A DNA stretch of 64,000 bases from Haliotis asinina. Its lineage: Eukaryota > Mollusca > Gastropoda > Lepetellida > Haliotidae. The stretch spans positions 31,765,753 to 31,829,752 of the forward strand of contig NC_090290.1 of assembly GCF_037392515.1 (NCBI RefSeq), in the 5' to 3' direction. Position 1 is the stretch's first letter, and every line of letters starts with the position of its first letter. Below, in pieces: positions 46,401 to 59,500 of this stretch. The notes beneath the pieces were generated by a model that was given only the letters and a program-made list of their open reading frames with translations, had not been told where the DNA came from and did not search any database. The position numbers and the translations under genes were made by a program.

Positions 46401-49400
46401 GCTCAGACGTTATATGTTTTACGTATATCATCCACGCAATGGTGGGGCATGGGATCTGGGTGAAAGGTTCTCTCTCACGACCAGACAAACCACGTTAGCC
46501 ATGCATAAACCGCTGTCTCCTCGACGCCTCAATAGACGACGACCCTCCGAATTCACGAAGATCTCTGTCGAGATATTGCTATGAAACGATGTCTCCTGTA
46601 ATAGAAATAAGAGAATAATTATTGAATATGACACAGAAATTCATAGGCTCCCTGTATATGGCTTCGTAACTGTCTTAAAAGCAAGACCGACCCTTGTGGA
46701 CGTGGATATGTACAATTGTGTTAATTCATGTTGTAGTTCAATAGATGACACAGTCTTCGGATAACTACTTTTCTGTATGAAGGATTCAAAGTTGAGATGA
46801 ATCAGGCCACCCGTTTTGTCTCCGTGGTTCACTATCCGGCGATATTATTAGTGATTAAAGTAATTATCATGACAATAGCATCGAATTTTCGTCATCAGAA
46901 GTTATATTTCGAGTTACAGAGTGCTAGTAATTATGTAATTGTTGAATTTATCGCTGTACAAAACGGCTTAAGTAGACAACTGTCCAGGGACGACCCCTTT
47001 GTTTGATCTCCGTGTGGACCATTACAACATCATAACTCTTTCCTGCTTCAGTCCTCGAGTGTAAACAGAGGCGTATGTAGATGTCTGGGTAGACTCGCGC
47101 TTAGGCTCTCAGTGTGTATAATTTTGATAGTAACAAATAAATACATTTAAAGTGGGAGAGAGCCCAAGGGAGACCAGAAATCCTGAATCTGTGGGAGTGT
47201 AGACGTCATTCAGGGCTTTAGCATTGCAGCGGGGTTGTGGCAGTGGGGAATGCTGTGGTTTGGGGACGGTGAGACAGACTAATATCAGTGTCACAGGTAG
47301 GTTTTTAACATAGTCAGCAGATTGCACATACAGGAGGAAAACGCCATTGCAAAACAAGGTCCTTCTCATGTGTCAGACGCCGTTTTTAAGATTAAATTTA
47401 ACGCATATATGCACAAATCGTATTGAATGTCGACTTCCCCCTTTCTTTGAAAATCATCAGGCGTAGAAGGCTAGATGGCCGTTTACGGTTAAAGAAGGGG
47501 TATTGTCCTTCAATGAAGTAAAGTGCAACAACCCAGGAGACCAGTTTGGTGAGCTGTGCATGTGCAGTGGTGTGCAGACTGCAGATAGCGGTGAAATTCA
47601 AGCCGGTCACTTTTGCAAACAAACCGTGATTCATTATGTTAAGTCACGAACCAATATGACACGATAATCAGAACAACCAGCACGTTCAATTTGAAATTTT
47701 CTCGCTTGAGTCTCTCTTCTTGCTACTGCAGCCTCAGTCATAGAGAAGTACGGCATGAGTTTGATCAAGATAAACACCTAGGTTCCCAGAAAGGACGGCA
47801 CATGTTCACACATTATTGATGGCAAAAACATCACTTCCATCGTAGGTTGAGAGTGATGTAACCTTTTTCTCCATCTAAATCTCACAAATGTTGTGGAGGC
47901 TCAATCATCACTGTTCAGTTATCTGCTGACTGTGGTGCTATCACCAATTATCTGCTGACTATGGTGCTAGCAGCTCGCGCTGTGCTCCGCAATTTTAGTC
48001 AGGAGTTCGTCAATAGGGAATGTAACGTGATGCAATGATTAAGAATGTCTTCAGGATACCTCTGGTTAACACATGCCCACCTATCTGTCTTTGGTTTCTC
48101 TTGTTCTTGTAACTTCCCAGTTTGATTAATAGAATTGATGATAGATTGGGCGATATGTCAGTTGGCTGACACCAATCAGTTGAAATTAAAAAGACAATCG
48201 TTTTCATTTTATGCAATACACATATAGCGTGCACATATGATCAAGGTATTGCAGCACAGCTAATCCTGTAAGTAAATATCTATGTAACAGAATCAGAAAA
48301 CTATGGCTACATTCTCGCAATGATAGTCACATACAATAAAACCATCATCCACCATCTCACCAGGCAAATGTTATTTGTGCAGTGTACAAGGACCTCCTAC
48401 GCTGATGAACGGTGTAGAATACTTTTTGTAATGACAACACATGATAAATATCAAGATGTGATCACAGCCGCCATTCTCCCACAGCAGGCTTTGGCTGAAA
48501 ATTAATGAAGTGATAAACGTCATTTCATATACGATAAATCACCATCTAATGACATTTTCGTAATATGTCGCATATTATCTCATTAATGAATCTCGGGGGC
48601 TCCGGCTACCATCATTAACCGTGTGTTACTCGATTATCCTAGAGAATTTCTAATCTTGGAAATGATGACCCTACTGCAACCGACGCCTGGCGGCAAGTGC
48701 TAATGTCACGCGCCATGGGGTCGGGGGGACTATGCAGATTATGTAGCATGCTTTAGATAGGAGTTTACATGTTTTGCAAGGTCAACTGTCACAAATGTTG
48801 TCGTTCACCATGTTTTACACTTGCTCAACATGGCGCACGTCCTGCTGGTGATGTGCGCGACCGCGTCCAGCTGGCTGCACCTACATTAACTGTGTAGAAC
48901 ATCCACACTTTCCATGAAAGGGAAAGATTCAGACAAGGATATGTGTAATGCTTTCTTATTCCATCACAAAACAGTGCGTTAGTTCGTTGAATCTGAAAAT
49001 AATGTAAATCAGTCTTGTAAACTACCACGGGAATATTAACTCAGACATTCACGAAGGTACAGTACCTTCCATGTGGGTTAGACTATATAGTTTCTGCATA
49101 TCCAAATGTCGCAGTTTATTTTTTCTTATAATCTATCCAATTTTGTATTCTATGTCCTGCCAGTGTTCATTGGGCTGACTCATCTTTCATTTCATTCATA
49201 CACCGAGTAAATAAGTTCCTAGTGACCTCGTCGCAACGATGAAATGTCATACAGTGAGTAAGTTTCAAAACCTTGCCTCAATAATATCCCTCATTAGAAG
49301 TACCATTTCGCTTTTTAACAACCCGAATTGTGTATAGTTGTAAGGAAACTAGTCATTTTTGTTGAACGTTGACGGCAGGTCAAACAGGCATTGCTTGCAT

Positions 49401-49990
49401 ACTACTTTTGGAAAACTGTTTGTGCTTTATTTTGTACAGCAGTGAAGTCGACCTGAATACGGCGTCAAGTCCGGGAAATGCTTGTCAAAACATTAGCATA
49501 AAATCATTTCGATTTCCATGAGATTACGATTTTCACACCCATATGTTTTGTTTTGACCACAGATGGCAATTCGGTATGACCACTGTTGGTTTCTGGTTAT
49601 CGCGTGTGGTATGGCCAATATGGTGAGAATGTGTGAGTGAGTCATAAGTTTGACAACGGATTATGAACTGATAAGATGCACTGACATCACCATTGTGTAA
49701 TCAACACAAGTCCTGTGCTGGTTGAACATTGCATCCATGGTTCTGTTGGCGGCTATATTCCTTGTCCTACAAACTTCGACTGGTTTAAGGGCGTTATTGC
49801 AAGAACGTCAGTCCGCTCTTACTACCTATTCTTAGCATTCATAGTAACCAATTGAAACCCATTTAATCACACTGTGTTCCAATTACCTTATTCTGTGATA
49901 ACCTTATTGTTATTCAATCATTGTTACTTACAGTTTCTAGTTTATCCTTTTTACCTTTCAGTTACTGTCGTATATCATTCTTGTCTGTTA
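43420..49990 (+). other. long stretch without a recognised gene, probably adenylate cyclase intron
   Basis: Open frames are short (about 120 residues or less), overlap on both strands and show no domain. A (GATA)n microsatellite lies at about 44330-44372 and a (GA)n run at about 44664-44690. I looked for the expected next cyclase exon (sixth helix and linker to C1) and did not find it. Confidence 0.5.
44330..44374. repeat. GATA microsatellite
   Basis: AGATAGATAGATAGTTAGAT followed by AGACAGACAGATAGATAG: an imperfect tetranucleotide run. Confidence 0.9.
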
Positions 49991-49994
49991 TCTA

Positions 49995-50205
49995 ATGTCG
50001 CAGCAGCTTTTGGGCATCGGTTTGTAAATTATCGAGTCTTGATCAAACAATCAAGTGAGCAATATGAGCATCGCTCTACGCAATCGGGATACGATGATAT
50101 GTCTCAACCAGGTCAGCAAGCTTAACCACCCGATCCTGTTAGTCGCCTCTTTTGGGAGGCATTGGTTACTGAAGTTCAATTCTCGCCCTGACTTTTACGT
50201 TTATG
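49995..50205 (+). repeat. dispersed repeat family B, copy 3
   Basis: Blocks TTTGTAAATTATCGAGTC, GAGCATCGCTCTACGCAATC, GATATGTCTCAACCAGGTCA, then ACCACCCGATCCTGTTAGTC and GCCTCTTTTGGGAGGCATTG. More complete in the middle and more altered after GCCTCTT than copies 1 and 2. Confidence 0.75.
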
Positions 50206-50700
50206 TTCATTCATAATTACCAGTTATTGTATGTAATACTTGATTATAGTTACCTCTTTAAAAGTGGATTCTTCTTTTGAACTAGTTTTCAGTGTTCTAT
50301 TTCTCGAACCAAGCCAGACAAGATCGGATAGTCAAGACTCCTTGATTGTAATGACAAGCGTGTAATCGTTCCTCAAGGACGATGATCGTTTCTCACTGCT
50401 ATCTGTGTAGAAGACTGAAGACAGGAAACCGTAGCTATAACTCACGTCCAAAGGAAACTTTACAACTCTCAAACGTGAAAATTGTGAAATTTGAAAAACG
50501 ACCAAAACCATTGCGAAACACATGGCCCAAACGCAACAATATAGTATGCAGAGTATGGTTAGCGTGCAAGGCATGTTTTTTTTTATGAAAATGGGAAAAG
50601 TCAAACCGTTTTGCAGTCACAAAAGCACGTGCAGTAAGGGTATAAAAGTGATCCCAAAACGCTTGTCAGACATCCACTATGTATAAAAACCACCACAGAC

Positions 50701-51701
50701 ATGTCACGTCTGACAGGAGAACAACACGAGCGAGCGCTGGGGATGATGCAGATGTGAACCACCCATGCCCACATTGCAAGACGTTTAGTTGTTTTCATGT
50801 TGCAGTCACCAACTTAATGCAACGTTACAGACGGACGGGGCAGCCATCGGACCGACCAAGAACAGGAAGACTCAGGTCGACAACACCCAATGAAGATCGG
50901 TACCTGCGCACTTTGCACCTTCGAAATCGCTTCTTGACAGTGACGTCATCAACGAGGAATGCCCTGGGTCACGTCATTACTCGACAGACAGTTGCCAGAC
51001 GACTAAGAAGCCATGGAACTAGAGCCAACAGACCATGCCAGGGAAAGCTGCTCACTGTACAACATCGTCTTCACATACCGGGATGGGCTCGACGTGTCCG
51101 ACGTTGGCAACGACGCGACTGGCAGAGGATCATCTTCACTGACGAAGGTCGTTTCTGCATGTTCAGGGCTGATGGACGGCAACCTGTTTATCGCAGAAGG
51201 GGTGAACGAACAGCAGCTTGTTATGTTCAGGTTTCCTTATGGTGTTGGTGGTGTCATGGTTTGGGGAGAGATCCTGGGGCAAGAGACACCATTGATAATC
51301 ATAAACGGGAACTTGAGGGCCCAGCAGTACATTGACCAGATTCTCGGTCCATCTCTATTTCCATTCACCCAAAAACAGCCACGTGGTGTCCGTTATCAGC
51401 ATGACAACGCCAGACCCCATGTTGCCAGAATCGTCCAAAACCTCCTGGCAGCCAACAACGTATGTGTGTGGCGTGGCTTGCACGTTCACCAGACGCATCA
51501 CCTACAGAACACCTCTGGGATGTCATGGATCGGCGTGTTCGACAGCGACCCCACCCACCAGCCAACCGACAAGAACTCATCCAGGCCCTGCAGGAAGAAT
51601 GGCTGCGTATTCCACGTGACATCATCAGACGACTGACATTTTCAGTGCGTCGGAGAGTTTTGGCATTCATCGAAACAAGGGGAGGTCACACACGCTACTA
51701 A
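50701..51701 (+). pseudogene. Tc1/mariner-family (DDE) transposase, frameshifted
   Basis: A cut-and-paste transposase relic of nearly full coding length. It starts MSRLTGEQHERALGMMQ (50701), then hits a stop. Other frames continue RYRRTGQPSDRPRTGRLRST, YLRTLHLRNRFLTVTSS and ITRQTVARRLRSHGTRA (paired HTH region). Next comes IIFTDEGRFCMFRADGRQPV with the first catalytic Asp, then GGVMVWGEI and VRYQHDNARPHVARIVQ with the second Asp. Last come ARSPDASPTEHLWDVMDRRV with the catalytic Glu and ETRGGHTRY before TAA at 51699. At least three frame changes and an early stop make it inactive, but all three acidic residues persist, implying recent decay. Terminal inverted repeats were not identified. Confidence 0.92.
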
Positions 51702-54700
51702 TGTTCCATGCCATTGAGCTTGAAAGACTTTCAGAGTGTTCAAGTCTTGTGCTGTTTTGAACATTGACTTGCCCGCCGTCCCAACCTATTGTGTAAATGA
51801 ATGCACACTATGAATGCGCTCAATTCAGAATTTAGCCACACCTTTTCTCGTGATTTCAGCAAGCTTTAGTAATCCCCATAAAACGTTTCCTTTCGAAACC
51901 TAACTTTATTGACGTAAAATAGATCTCTCCCGCCATTACATTGTAATTAAGGTGCTACAGTAGGGACGGCGCCTCTGTATTGCCATTGTGCGTTAGTCTG
52001 GGGGAAGAGAAATCTCACCTGGTTAGGTATCGGCACCTTTGATGTTTTCCATGACTACAGAATGACCAAAAGTTCGTAGTGAGTGGTTTAAAAAGGCAGG
52101 ATTTGCCTCATGCGCAGCACTATGTCCAGCATCTGCGATATGTCATGTTGAAACATTTTCCACATCTTGCAAGTGATGAAAAATGGTTAAAAAGTATTCA
52201 TGTGAATACTTCGTCCTCGTAAGACGTTAACCCAGGTAGTTTGAGGCACATATGAGGGGCTTGTTGTACGTGTGTGGATGAATGGTACAACGTTTCCAGT
52301 GATGTACCACCAATGTCTAGACGCTCTTGGATTAGAAAACCATTGGTTGACAGATTCAGCTTACCCAAAAGTTGGGATATATGTCCAGCTAAATGATGCG
52401 ATATAGCCATCCAGTCATCCTGTACGCTAACTACGTCCACCACATTGTAACCCCCACAGTGTTTGGAAATGGAACACCAGTAGCTATTGTGAAAGTCCCC
52501 AAATACTGCTTTCGCGGAACTTGTCACCGGCACTGGGGCTTGAAGTTGCTGCGAACTCCGGAACAAAAACTTGTTATTCTTGATCATGATTTGATTCGAA
52601 TGGCTGGAGTCCTAGGGGTCGCCAATTTAAGTAAGTTGACTTTTACAACAGGTCTGTCAAACACATATTACATTAATTATTCCTAGCTGTTATCAATATT
52701 CATAACATATCTTCGCGTCGAAAGTTTGCGGTAATCGCGAAGCACCCTGCTGATCAGACATCTTGAACAATTTAAGTATGTGCATGCAAAGGCGATGTGA
52801 CTGTTTCCAACCAGGAAAGTTTCATATGCTTTACCACTGTTTTCAGCATGGTAAACGGCTCAACGCCCGTGCTAGATTGAAGTCGTTGTCTATTGACACA
52901 AGGGTGATTGGGACAACGGCCGTGCCAAATTGATATCCGAACGGTTTACATAAATTGATTCTCTTCCATCTGGCTTCATGTCGTTGTTGGCACTCTTTGA
53001 GGGTTAAATTCAGAAATAGGACATTAAAGCGGCACGGACGGCTTGGTTAGTTAAACTATGCCTCTACGTCATGTTGAACGTAAGCAAAGCAAGTGACAAT
53101 TTAAACTGATAAGGGGCAGCATAGTATGTTTCACATAATAATTTTAACATGAGCCCTTCGTATTTTGCTTAGAGCCTGTAGAAACGTTGCTCGGGGTAAT
53201 CATGCCGTATATGTGATCTCGTGGTTTCTTACTCAAGGTCAAGGATAGTGGGAGATGTATGTATTGCTTCTACATGGTATATGTATTTGCCCTCATTACC
53301 ATTGCGTCAACTATATTTGGGCGGTCGCAAGCTCTGCTAGACAAAGGTGTCATGTGGCGAGTGTCGAGCGACTTGGGGCTAGGGGTGCAATATATCCACT
53401 TACACTATGATACTTAAGACAGTCGTGACTGAAGTGTGAAGCTGGCCCTGTGAAATTTATTGTTTCCCGGAAGATCGTTAAGACGTCTTGAACTACTGGA
53501 TACCGGAAGGTGCAGCAGATAGCCATGGCAGGAAATATAAGTGTGAAATTAACACATTAAGCAGAATTATCAGAGGGTTGGTATCCGGGTGCTGACGTTG
53601 CCGCTAACTGACGATTGAGTTATCAGTCGGAGTGTCCACTGATTGTGTGATCGGAATGAATACAATGACATAATCACTTACGTTGGCATTTGAGAATATG
53701 TAGTGCATGACCCATTCTGGGTTTTATGTCATCTTTACGATGTGATCTCGACACTGATTTCGTACGGTTTGGTTGTTCATTGAGATTAACTTTGATGTGT
53801 AACACAAAGACTGCATCACACATCTGATTCAGATGGTTCAAGGAGGCCGTTCCCCTCATCTTGACCATCGGCCACAGCAGGTCTCGAGTTACAGCTTCAT
53901 GACAACTACTGCTTTTAACAGGCTTGGAAAAATACATGCATGTTAATATTGTCATGAAATAACATGATGATATTCTCAATAATGTGATACGATTGATGCC
54001 AATGACATTAAAGTGTGTGTTAATATTGTCATTGCAGGATCATTACAACAATCTGGCAATGATAATGAGGATACCGATAACTGCTTGTAGCAATATTCAA
54101 GCTTTGTCGGCAGTCCAGCATCACGACTGTGGAATACCATAGAAACATGTTTTACCAGTAGGCTTAGCCATTTTTCTTCCATATGTAAAATGTCTCCAAA
54201 GTTGTAAATAAAAGCGATGATTGTAACATTTATAAAACGCAAATGACGATACTTCTCTGTGAAGTGAAAAGAGTCATAGCGTCTCTCTCTGTGAAAGGAG
54301 ATATTTCCGCACTAAAAGTTAACAAAACATGTGCTCAGTGTTTACAACATTGGACATGAATGGCCACATTTTTGTGACTGTTGAGTCGCTGCCTGTGAGT
54401 GACAGCTGGCCGGAGACAGTGGTCAATGATAAAGGTGGACTGTCCACATAGGCTGACAGGGCAGATATTGAGGGTATCTGTTTGCCGACATTATCGGGAT
54501 AAACGTGGCGGGTAGGCTGACTCGGTGAAGGCGAAAAGTAAAGAAACTGCTATTTATGACTAGATGCTAGGCTTCCCGATCACGGCTTTTAGTATTGTTG
54601 AAAACAATGTCTTCTGTTGTAAGAAGGTTAAAACATTCTGTATTCCATAGATACCAAACCCAGTGGAACGAAGCGATTGTATGACTAGATACGGAGAGGA

Positions 54701-55210
54701 AAGCGGTAGTTCAACTGATCTTACTTAACGGAGTGGGTAGGATGGCGGGCACCCTACATCATCACGGTTATATCGTCTTCAGCTGTCTACAAAGCCACAC
54801 TGTACCGTCGGACTGGATATTCGAGTATACGTTGTGAATTATGGTCTCCATTTCCTTACTTTAATGTGTGTTCTTAGATCCCAGGTGCTTTGAGAAAACC
54901 CAAGAGACTGATTTTGCTAAGGCATTGCCACACACAAGTGTAGAAAGGCAATTAGGAGGGAAAGACTTCATCCCTGACCCCTGCAGCCTCCAGGTCAGGA
55001 CAGCTGCCAAGTAAACCGGCAGGTGTTTCTCTGGACTAGAGCTTGACCTTTGGGGCTAAATATTATTCCAAGAAAAGTGTAACCATGTTAAATTTCAAAT
55101 AAGAGATTGGAATTTCAGAAGCATTAGAAACATTAAATTGTTCCACTCTTGCCTTTAGTGTACACATTACATATACCAACCAAGGACATGCATTTTAGGA
55201 TATTATTACA
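51702..55210. other. stretch without a recognised gene
   Basis: A 129-residue minus-strand frame (52198-52587) and an overlapping 97-residue plus-strand frame (52393-52686) look somewhat protein-like but match nothing I recognise. No splice or promoter evidence ties either to a gene. No repeat ends were found. Confidence 0.4.
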
Positions 55211-55214
55211 TAAT

Positions 55215-55485
55215 ATCTCGAAGCTCCGATAAGGCGTCCTGTCATACACCAATGTTCACTCTGGAACTGTTAGTCTTAAACTTTAGCGTCCTACTTTCAT
55301 ACCTCAGTATTCATTTGGTTCTGATATATCTCAAACTTCAACGTCCTACTGTCATACATCAATATTCACTTTGGTACCGATATATCTCAAACCTCAACGT
55401 CCTGCTTTCATAGATCAATATTCACTTTGGTACTGATATATGTCAAACTTCAAAGTCCTGTCATACCTCAATATTCGCTTAGTGA
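55215..55485. repeat. ~58-bp tandem repeat, four to five degenerate copies
   Basis: Recurring CAACGTCCTACTGTCATACA, then TCAATATTCACTTTGGTACC and GATATATCTCAAAC; the outermost copies are the most diverged. Confidence 0.85.
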
Positions 55486-55529
55486 ATGACTCAAGATTCA
55501 TTTCCAAGTTCTTTTGTACTCTCGTTACT

Positions 55530-55765
55530 TACTTACATGGTGTCTTTGCTTGTACTGAGACGATTGTTATCTTCTCATAAGGTGTCTTCTCTAGTACTGA
55601 CACGCTCTTCGCCAACAGACGAGATGTCTTCGCTTGTACTGATACCCACGTTACCTACAGACGAGATGTCTTTGCTTGTACTGATACCCACGTTACCTAC
55701 AGATGAGGTGTCTTCGCTTGTACTGATACCCTTGATACCTACAGACGAGGTGTCTCCTCTTTAAT
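55530..55765. repeat. 42-bp minisatellite
   Basis: About five copies of GAGATGTCTTCGCTTGTACT, GATACCCACGTTACCTACAG, AC. The period is a multiple of three, so a 92-residue frame (55486-55764; repeats of SSLVLIPTLPTDE) stays open. With no non-repeat domain it is treated as a repeat, not a gene. Confidence 0.88.
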
Positions 55766-55769
55766 GGAT

Positions 55770-56340
55770 GTATTATCTGCCTTCTCACAGACGCATGATG
55801 GAGATTATGTAGTTCATGAGCACTATGTACGTGGGCATGTACAACACATATCTAGTTTTGTCAAGTGAGAAATTGACACTGTGACAAACTTGATAACCTT
55901 GTCATGTACATCACCAAGTAGACCCCTGGTTTCAAGTTACGTTGACCCATGTGAGACCACACATTAACACAATGGTCTAACAAAGGTATAAATCACAGAT
56001 CCACTCCCGTGCTTCCCATGGACCCGAACAAAGGCAGTCGTTCCCCGATAACCACATTGGTCGGGGCGTGTACCATTGGATCACCTTGTTCACGATGTGG
56101 GTGTCACTTCAGATAAGAGAATTCTGACCACCAAAGCATGGGCAAACATGTGTTTTAAATAAGTTGGGGATCATGAAATTCACGCCTGACATACTAGCAC
56201 CAACACAAATCCGATATTTTGCGTTTGACGCATTCAGTAGCGCGACAATTATGATTTTGATTCTTTCACGTAAGGTCAATTTATCTCTGTCAGTGTTATG
56301 TATTCCGCTCATTGTACAGTTGAGTTTTACTTGATTCAGG
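55770..56340. other. stretch without a recognised gene
   Basis: No domain or repeat was recognised between the 42-bp minisatellite and the Tc1 fragment. Confidence 0.5.
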
Positions 56341-56343
56341 TAT

Positions 56344-56575
56344 GAACTAGTGGCCCGGCGTCGTTATCTACCAGCTGAATGTACTGTTGACATGTTAGAG
56401 AGTGGCACAAGTCACCATGCTGTGACTTTATATTTATCATGCAACTGTCTGCGATCAGCACACTATGGAACAGGTACCAGCAAACTCAGAACATTTACGA
56501 TCGATTTCGTTGAGGACGTCCCGATCGAGCTATAAGAGCGAATCTAACGCCTGCAAACCTTTATCAGGCTACTGG
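56344..56575 (+). pseudogene. Tc1-like transposase fragment (N-terminal HTH region)
   Basis: RRRYLPAECTVDMLESGTSH followed, after a frameshift, by SAISTLWNRYQQTQNIYDRF and then, after a stop, GRPDRA...RANLTPANL. This is the 'ML..G.s...vA..l..s.STvsrLw.RyqqTg.v.DRpRsGRPR.t' pattern of the first DNA-binding half of Tc1 transposases. No catalytic domain follows; the copy is truncated. Confidence 0.78.
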
Positions 56576-56579
56576 TGTT

Positions 56580-59500
56580 TGACTATGATCGGACGTCTAA
56601 ATGTAACTCACCTCAATGGCTGACGGCCATGGTTTTCCAAGTGATGTTAGTGGTATGAACAACGTCGAAACTAGGGTTATCGGCTGCTGGTCGTGTAAGC
56701 CAAAGCAAGTGAGTCTTATGTTTTGTCTTTTCGTCTTTCCGTACGCTAACTGGCTACACACGCCACCATCACTAAATCCACAGAATGTCATGGCCATCAG
56801 TGCACCCAGACATTTCTCCTTTGTGATCGCCTGGACAGAACAGGGAGAACAGATGACCTCATAGATCATCGAACGCGTTGGTGGAACTGGGCCAAGGGCC
56901 GCACGAGGAGGGTGACACAATCAACTCACCGTGGGAAGACTCATGCACAGTATGCCTCTCTAAGTGAATTAACATTTTACAAATCTTGGTAAACACATTC
57001 GCTTGGTAATGGGGTATATAAAATAATCAGTTGTAAAGGTTTCCATTTGATTCCGGGGGAGTATCGAAATTACCAAAACGGTCGTCTGTTTACACTGGAC
57101 GAGGAATGTTCTAAACTCTCATATTAGGTAAACCAGTTTATGGTAAAATGTTGATGAGAGTTATATTTAGGTGTATTATTGCATAGTCTCGCGCCTATCT
57201 GAAGGTAGTGCTTGAAACGTCCACTTTCTCATCACTGTTAGCTGGACAGATCTACAACCTGAAAAACTCAAATCAAATGTCACAACCGTCTAAATTAGTA
57301 CTAACTATGCACATAGTGCTCCTGGCGTCTGGGAGATGGGAATGTTCACTTTGTTCACATAACGATCCGGTAGTAACGTCTGTGTATGACGTCATTTATC
57401 TATAACCATAGACTTGATTATTGAATAACCTTCAAGAAACATTTTCAAGTGGCAAATGCAGTTTGTTAGAAACGTACCAGCTCGACTGGAAGGAGGAGAA
57501 ACCTTTCTGAAAAGTTACACTGGACATGCCAGATACAATTCCAGCCCATAGTTTGCGTCATGGATACTAAACACACTTCCAGGAACCAGGAAGTACAACC
57601 AGTAATTTGAGACGAGACGAGTTCTTCCTTCCAAAAATCTTAGCTATTGAGCTAAAAGGAAGTCATTTTCCTTCCTCCGCTTCACTACAATTTTAGCATC
57701 AGTGTCCATAAAATCATTTATTGAGCGCAGGGGATTCCATGGATTTCCAGGAATCGGAGTCCAGATACTGATGACTGAAACTCATCCTTATCCGGCTGAT
57801 AGCATGGATCTGGTATCTGGGCCTGTTGTGAATTGGAAGAATCAGTTTATGTCAAGTCTAGTTTGAAATCCGTATGATATAGATTGCAGCTCGGACTTGA
57901 TATGCACTTTCACACTGATAGCAACTAACAGGTAGCATGTCACGCCATGTTATGACATTAGATTGTACATTTGTTTTCAAGTATAACGTGGCCACGTATT
58001 TCCATTACTTCACTTCTCGTTACAAGACGCAACTGTAAAGTTCGTTAATGGTTCATATCTTGCAAATATGTGTTGTCAGTGTGTGATTTCTAACTTCTAT
58101 CTGAACATACGTCATATTTCACGTTTCGCAGTAAGTTGCATCTGTTTTACAGCTGATATATACATTATTATCTCAACAACGCCAGCACAACTATGCTATC
58201 TGGGGCGAATTCATCCGAAACAGTCCAGAAGTCCCTGTTAATCCTCGTGTTCATGTCATTCATATCCGTCAGTAATGGTCGAATATCTCCACATACTCTT
58301 TTTATTTTCACATATTATGCTTGGCATTTTGTGGTACGTTTTGTACGTATGCGGTAAAGTGGCGATACCATCCCTTTCATGTGTTTCTTACGTCTCTCTC
58401 CAGTACAGTCATTGCCAGACACGCACTGGGGAAGACTCAAGGGCCTTAGTCACGAATCAACCAGACTTCAGGGCTATGCTCAGCATGTTTGTGAGTCGGT
58501 GACGTGTAAATAATGAATTCACTGGGTCTCGGTTGAGCGAGTAGAACTTAGCTGAGCTTTTAATTAAAAGAACGTTTTCCCGGTTTAGTTAAACTTACAT
58601 CGATTTGTCATAACTGAATGACCCCTTATGTCAGTTGTTGCAAGCGCATGTAATTGTCGATGGATGGGTTGTCCGTGATTTAAGACCACAGATAATGGAT
58701 GGTTCGAGCACATTTGAAAGAGAAACCCTAGAAGGTTTTGAGCAGAGGGTGATTTGGTTAAGTTTGTATTTCCTTGAGTCCAAATATTGACCCCACTTGA
58801 ACATCCAGACTTCTCTGACCGAAATGTTATTGCGGCAGCATGTTTGCTGAACATTCGGATCACCTCTGGTTGGTACACCATGTTGGCTGTTACCACTGGG
58901 GTGAAACCTATGGTGAGGTGGTTACAGACTAATCGACGAGCTGAGTTCCCAACCCACCTCAGGCGTTCCCTACACAATTGGGACACACGTCTTCACAGTG
59001 CATAACCACACCATAACTTGAATATTATATGATGACGCACAATTACAAATACGTCGCCAAAAGGAATATCGTAGGCTCATCTACTATAACACAAAACTTG
59101 GTTAAAGCTACGGGTAGGGGTTGACATTATCTTCATAAGCGGTTGGCGTTACTCCAGCTGACCACATCAGGTAATACACTTTCACTGTCTATGTATGTAA
59201 CGTTCCTGACCTGACCATAGTTCCATGTGAGTGTCATGTCTACAGAATCCCACCCTCTGATCCAATGAAGATTTTCCCTGAAGCGTCCATCAGCCATGAA
59301 GATGTGGAAAGCCGACACTGAGTGACCGAAACGTTTCCTTTGGGAACCAGTGAAAATCTACCAACCCGTCCTCGATAGGAGCTACACCAGTGGCTACAAG
59401 TGACGTTAAGCACCAAGAGAAGGATAAATTACGAATTTCTGTTCGATGTGACGTTGGTTTTGGGCCATGCATCTAGTACCCTTTCTGAGAGTTGTATAGC

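Noticed and set aside
56597-56920. 107-residue minus-strand frame as a gene
   Set aside because: No family recognised; it lies directly after a Tc1 fragment and overlaps plus-strand frames of similar quality.
58585-59472. Minus-strand frames at 58585-58986 and 59133-59472 as exons of one gene
   Set aside because: They look protein-like, but no family, consistent splice phases or start could be established.
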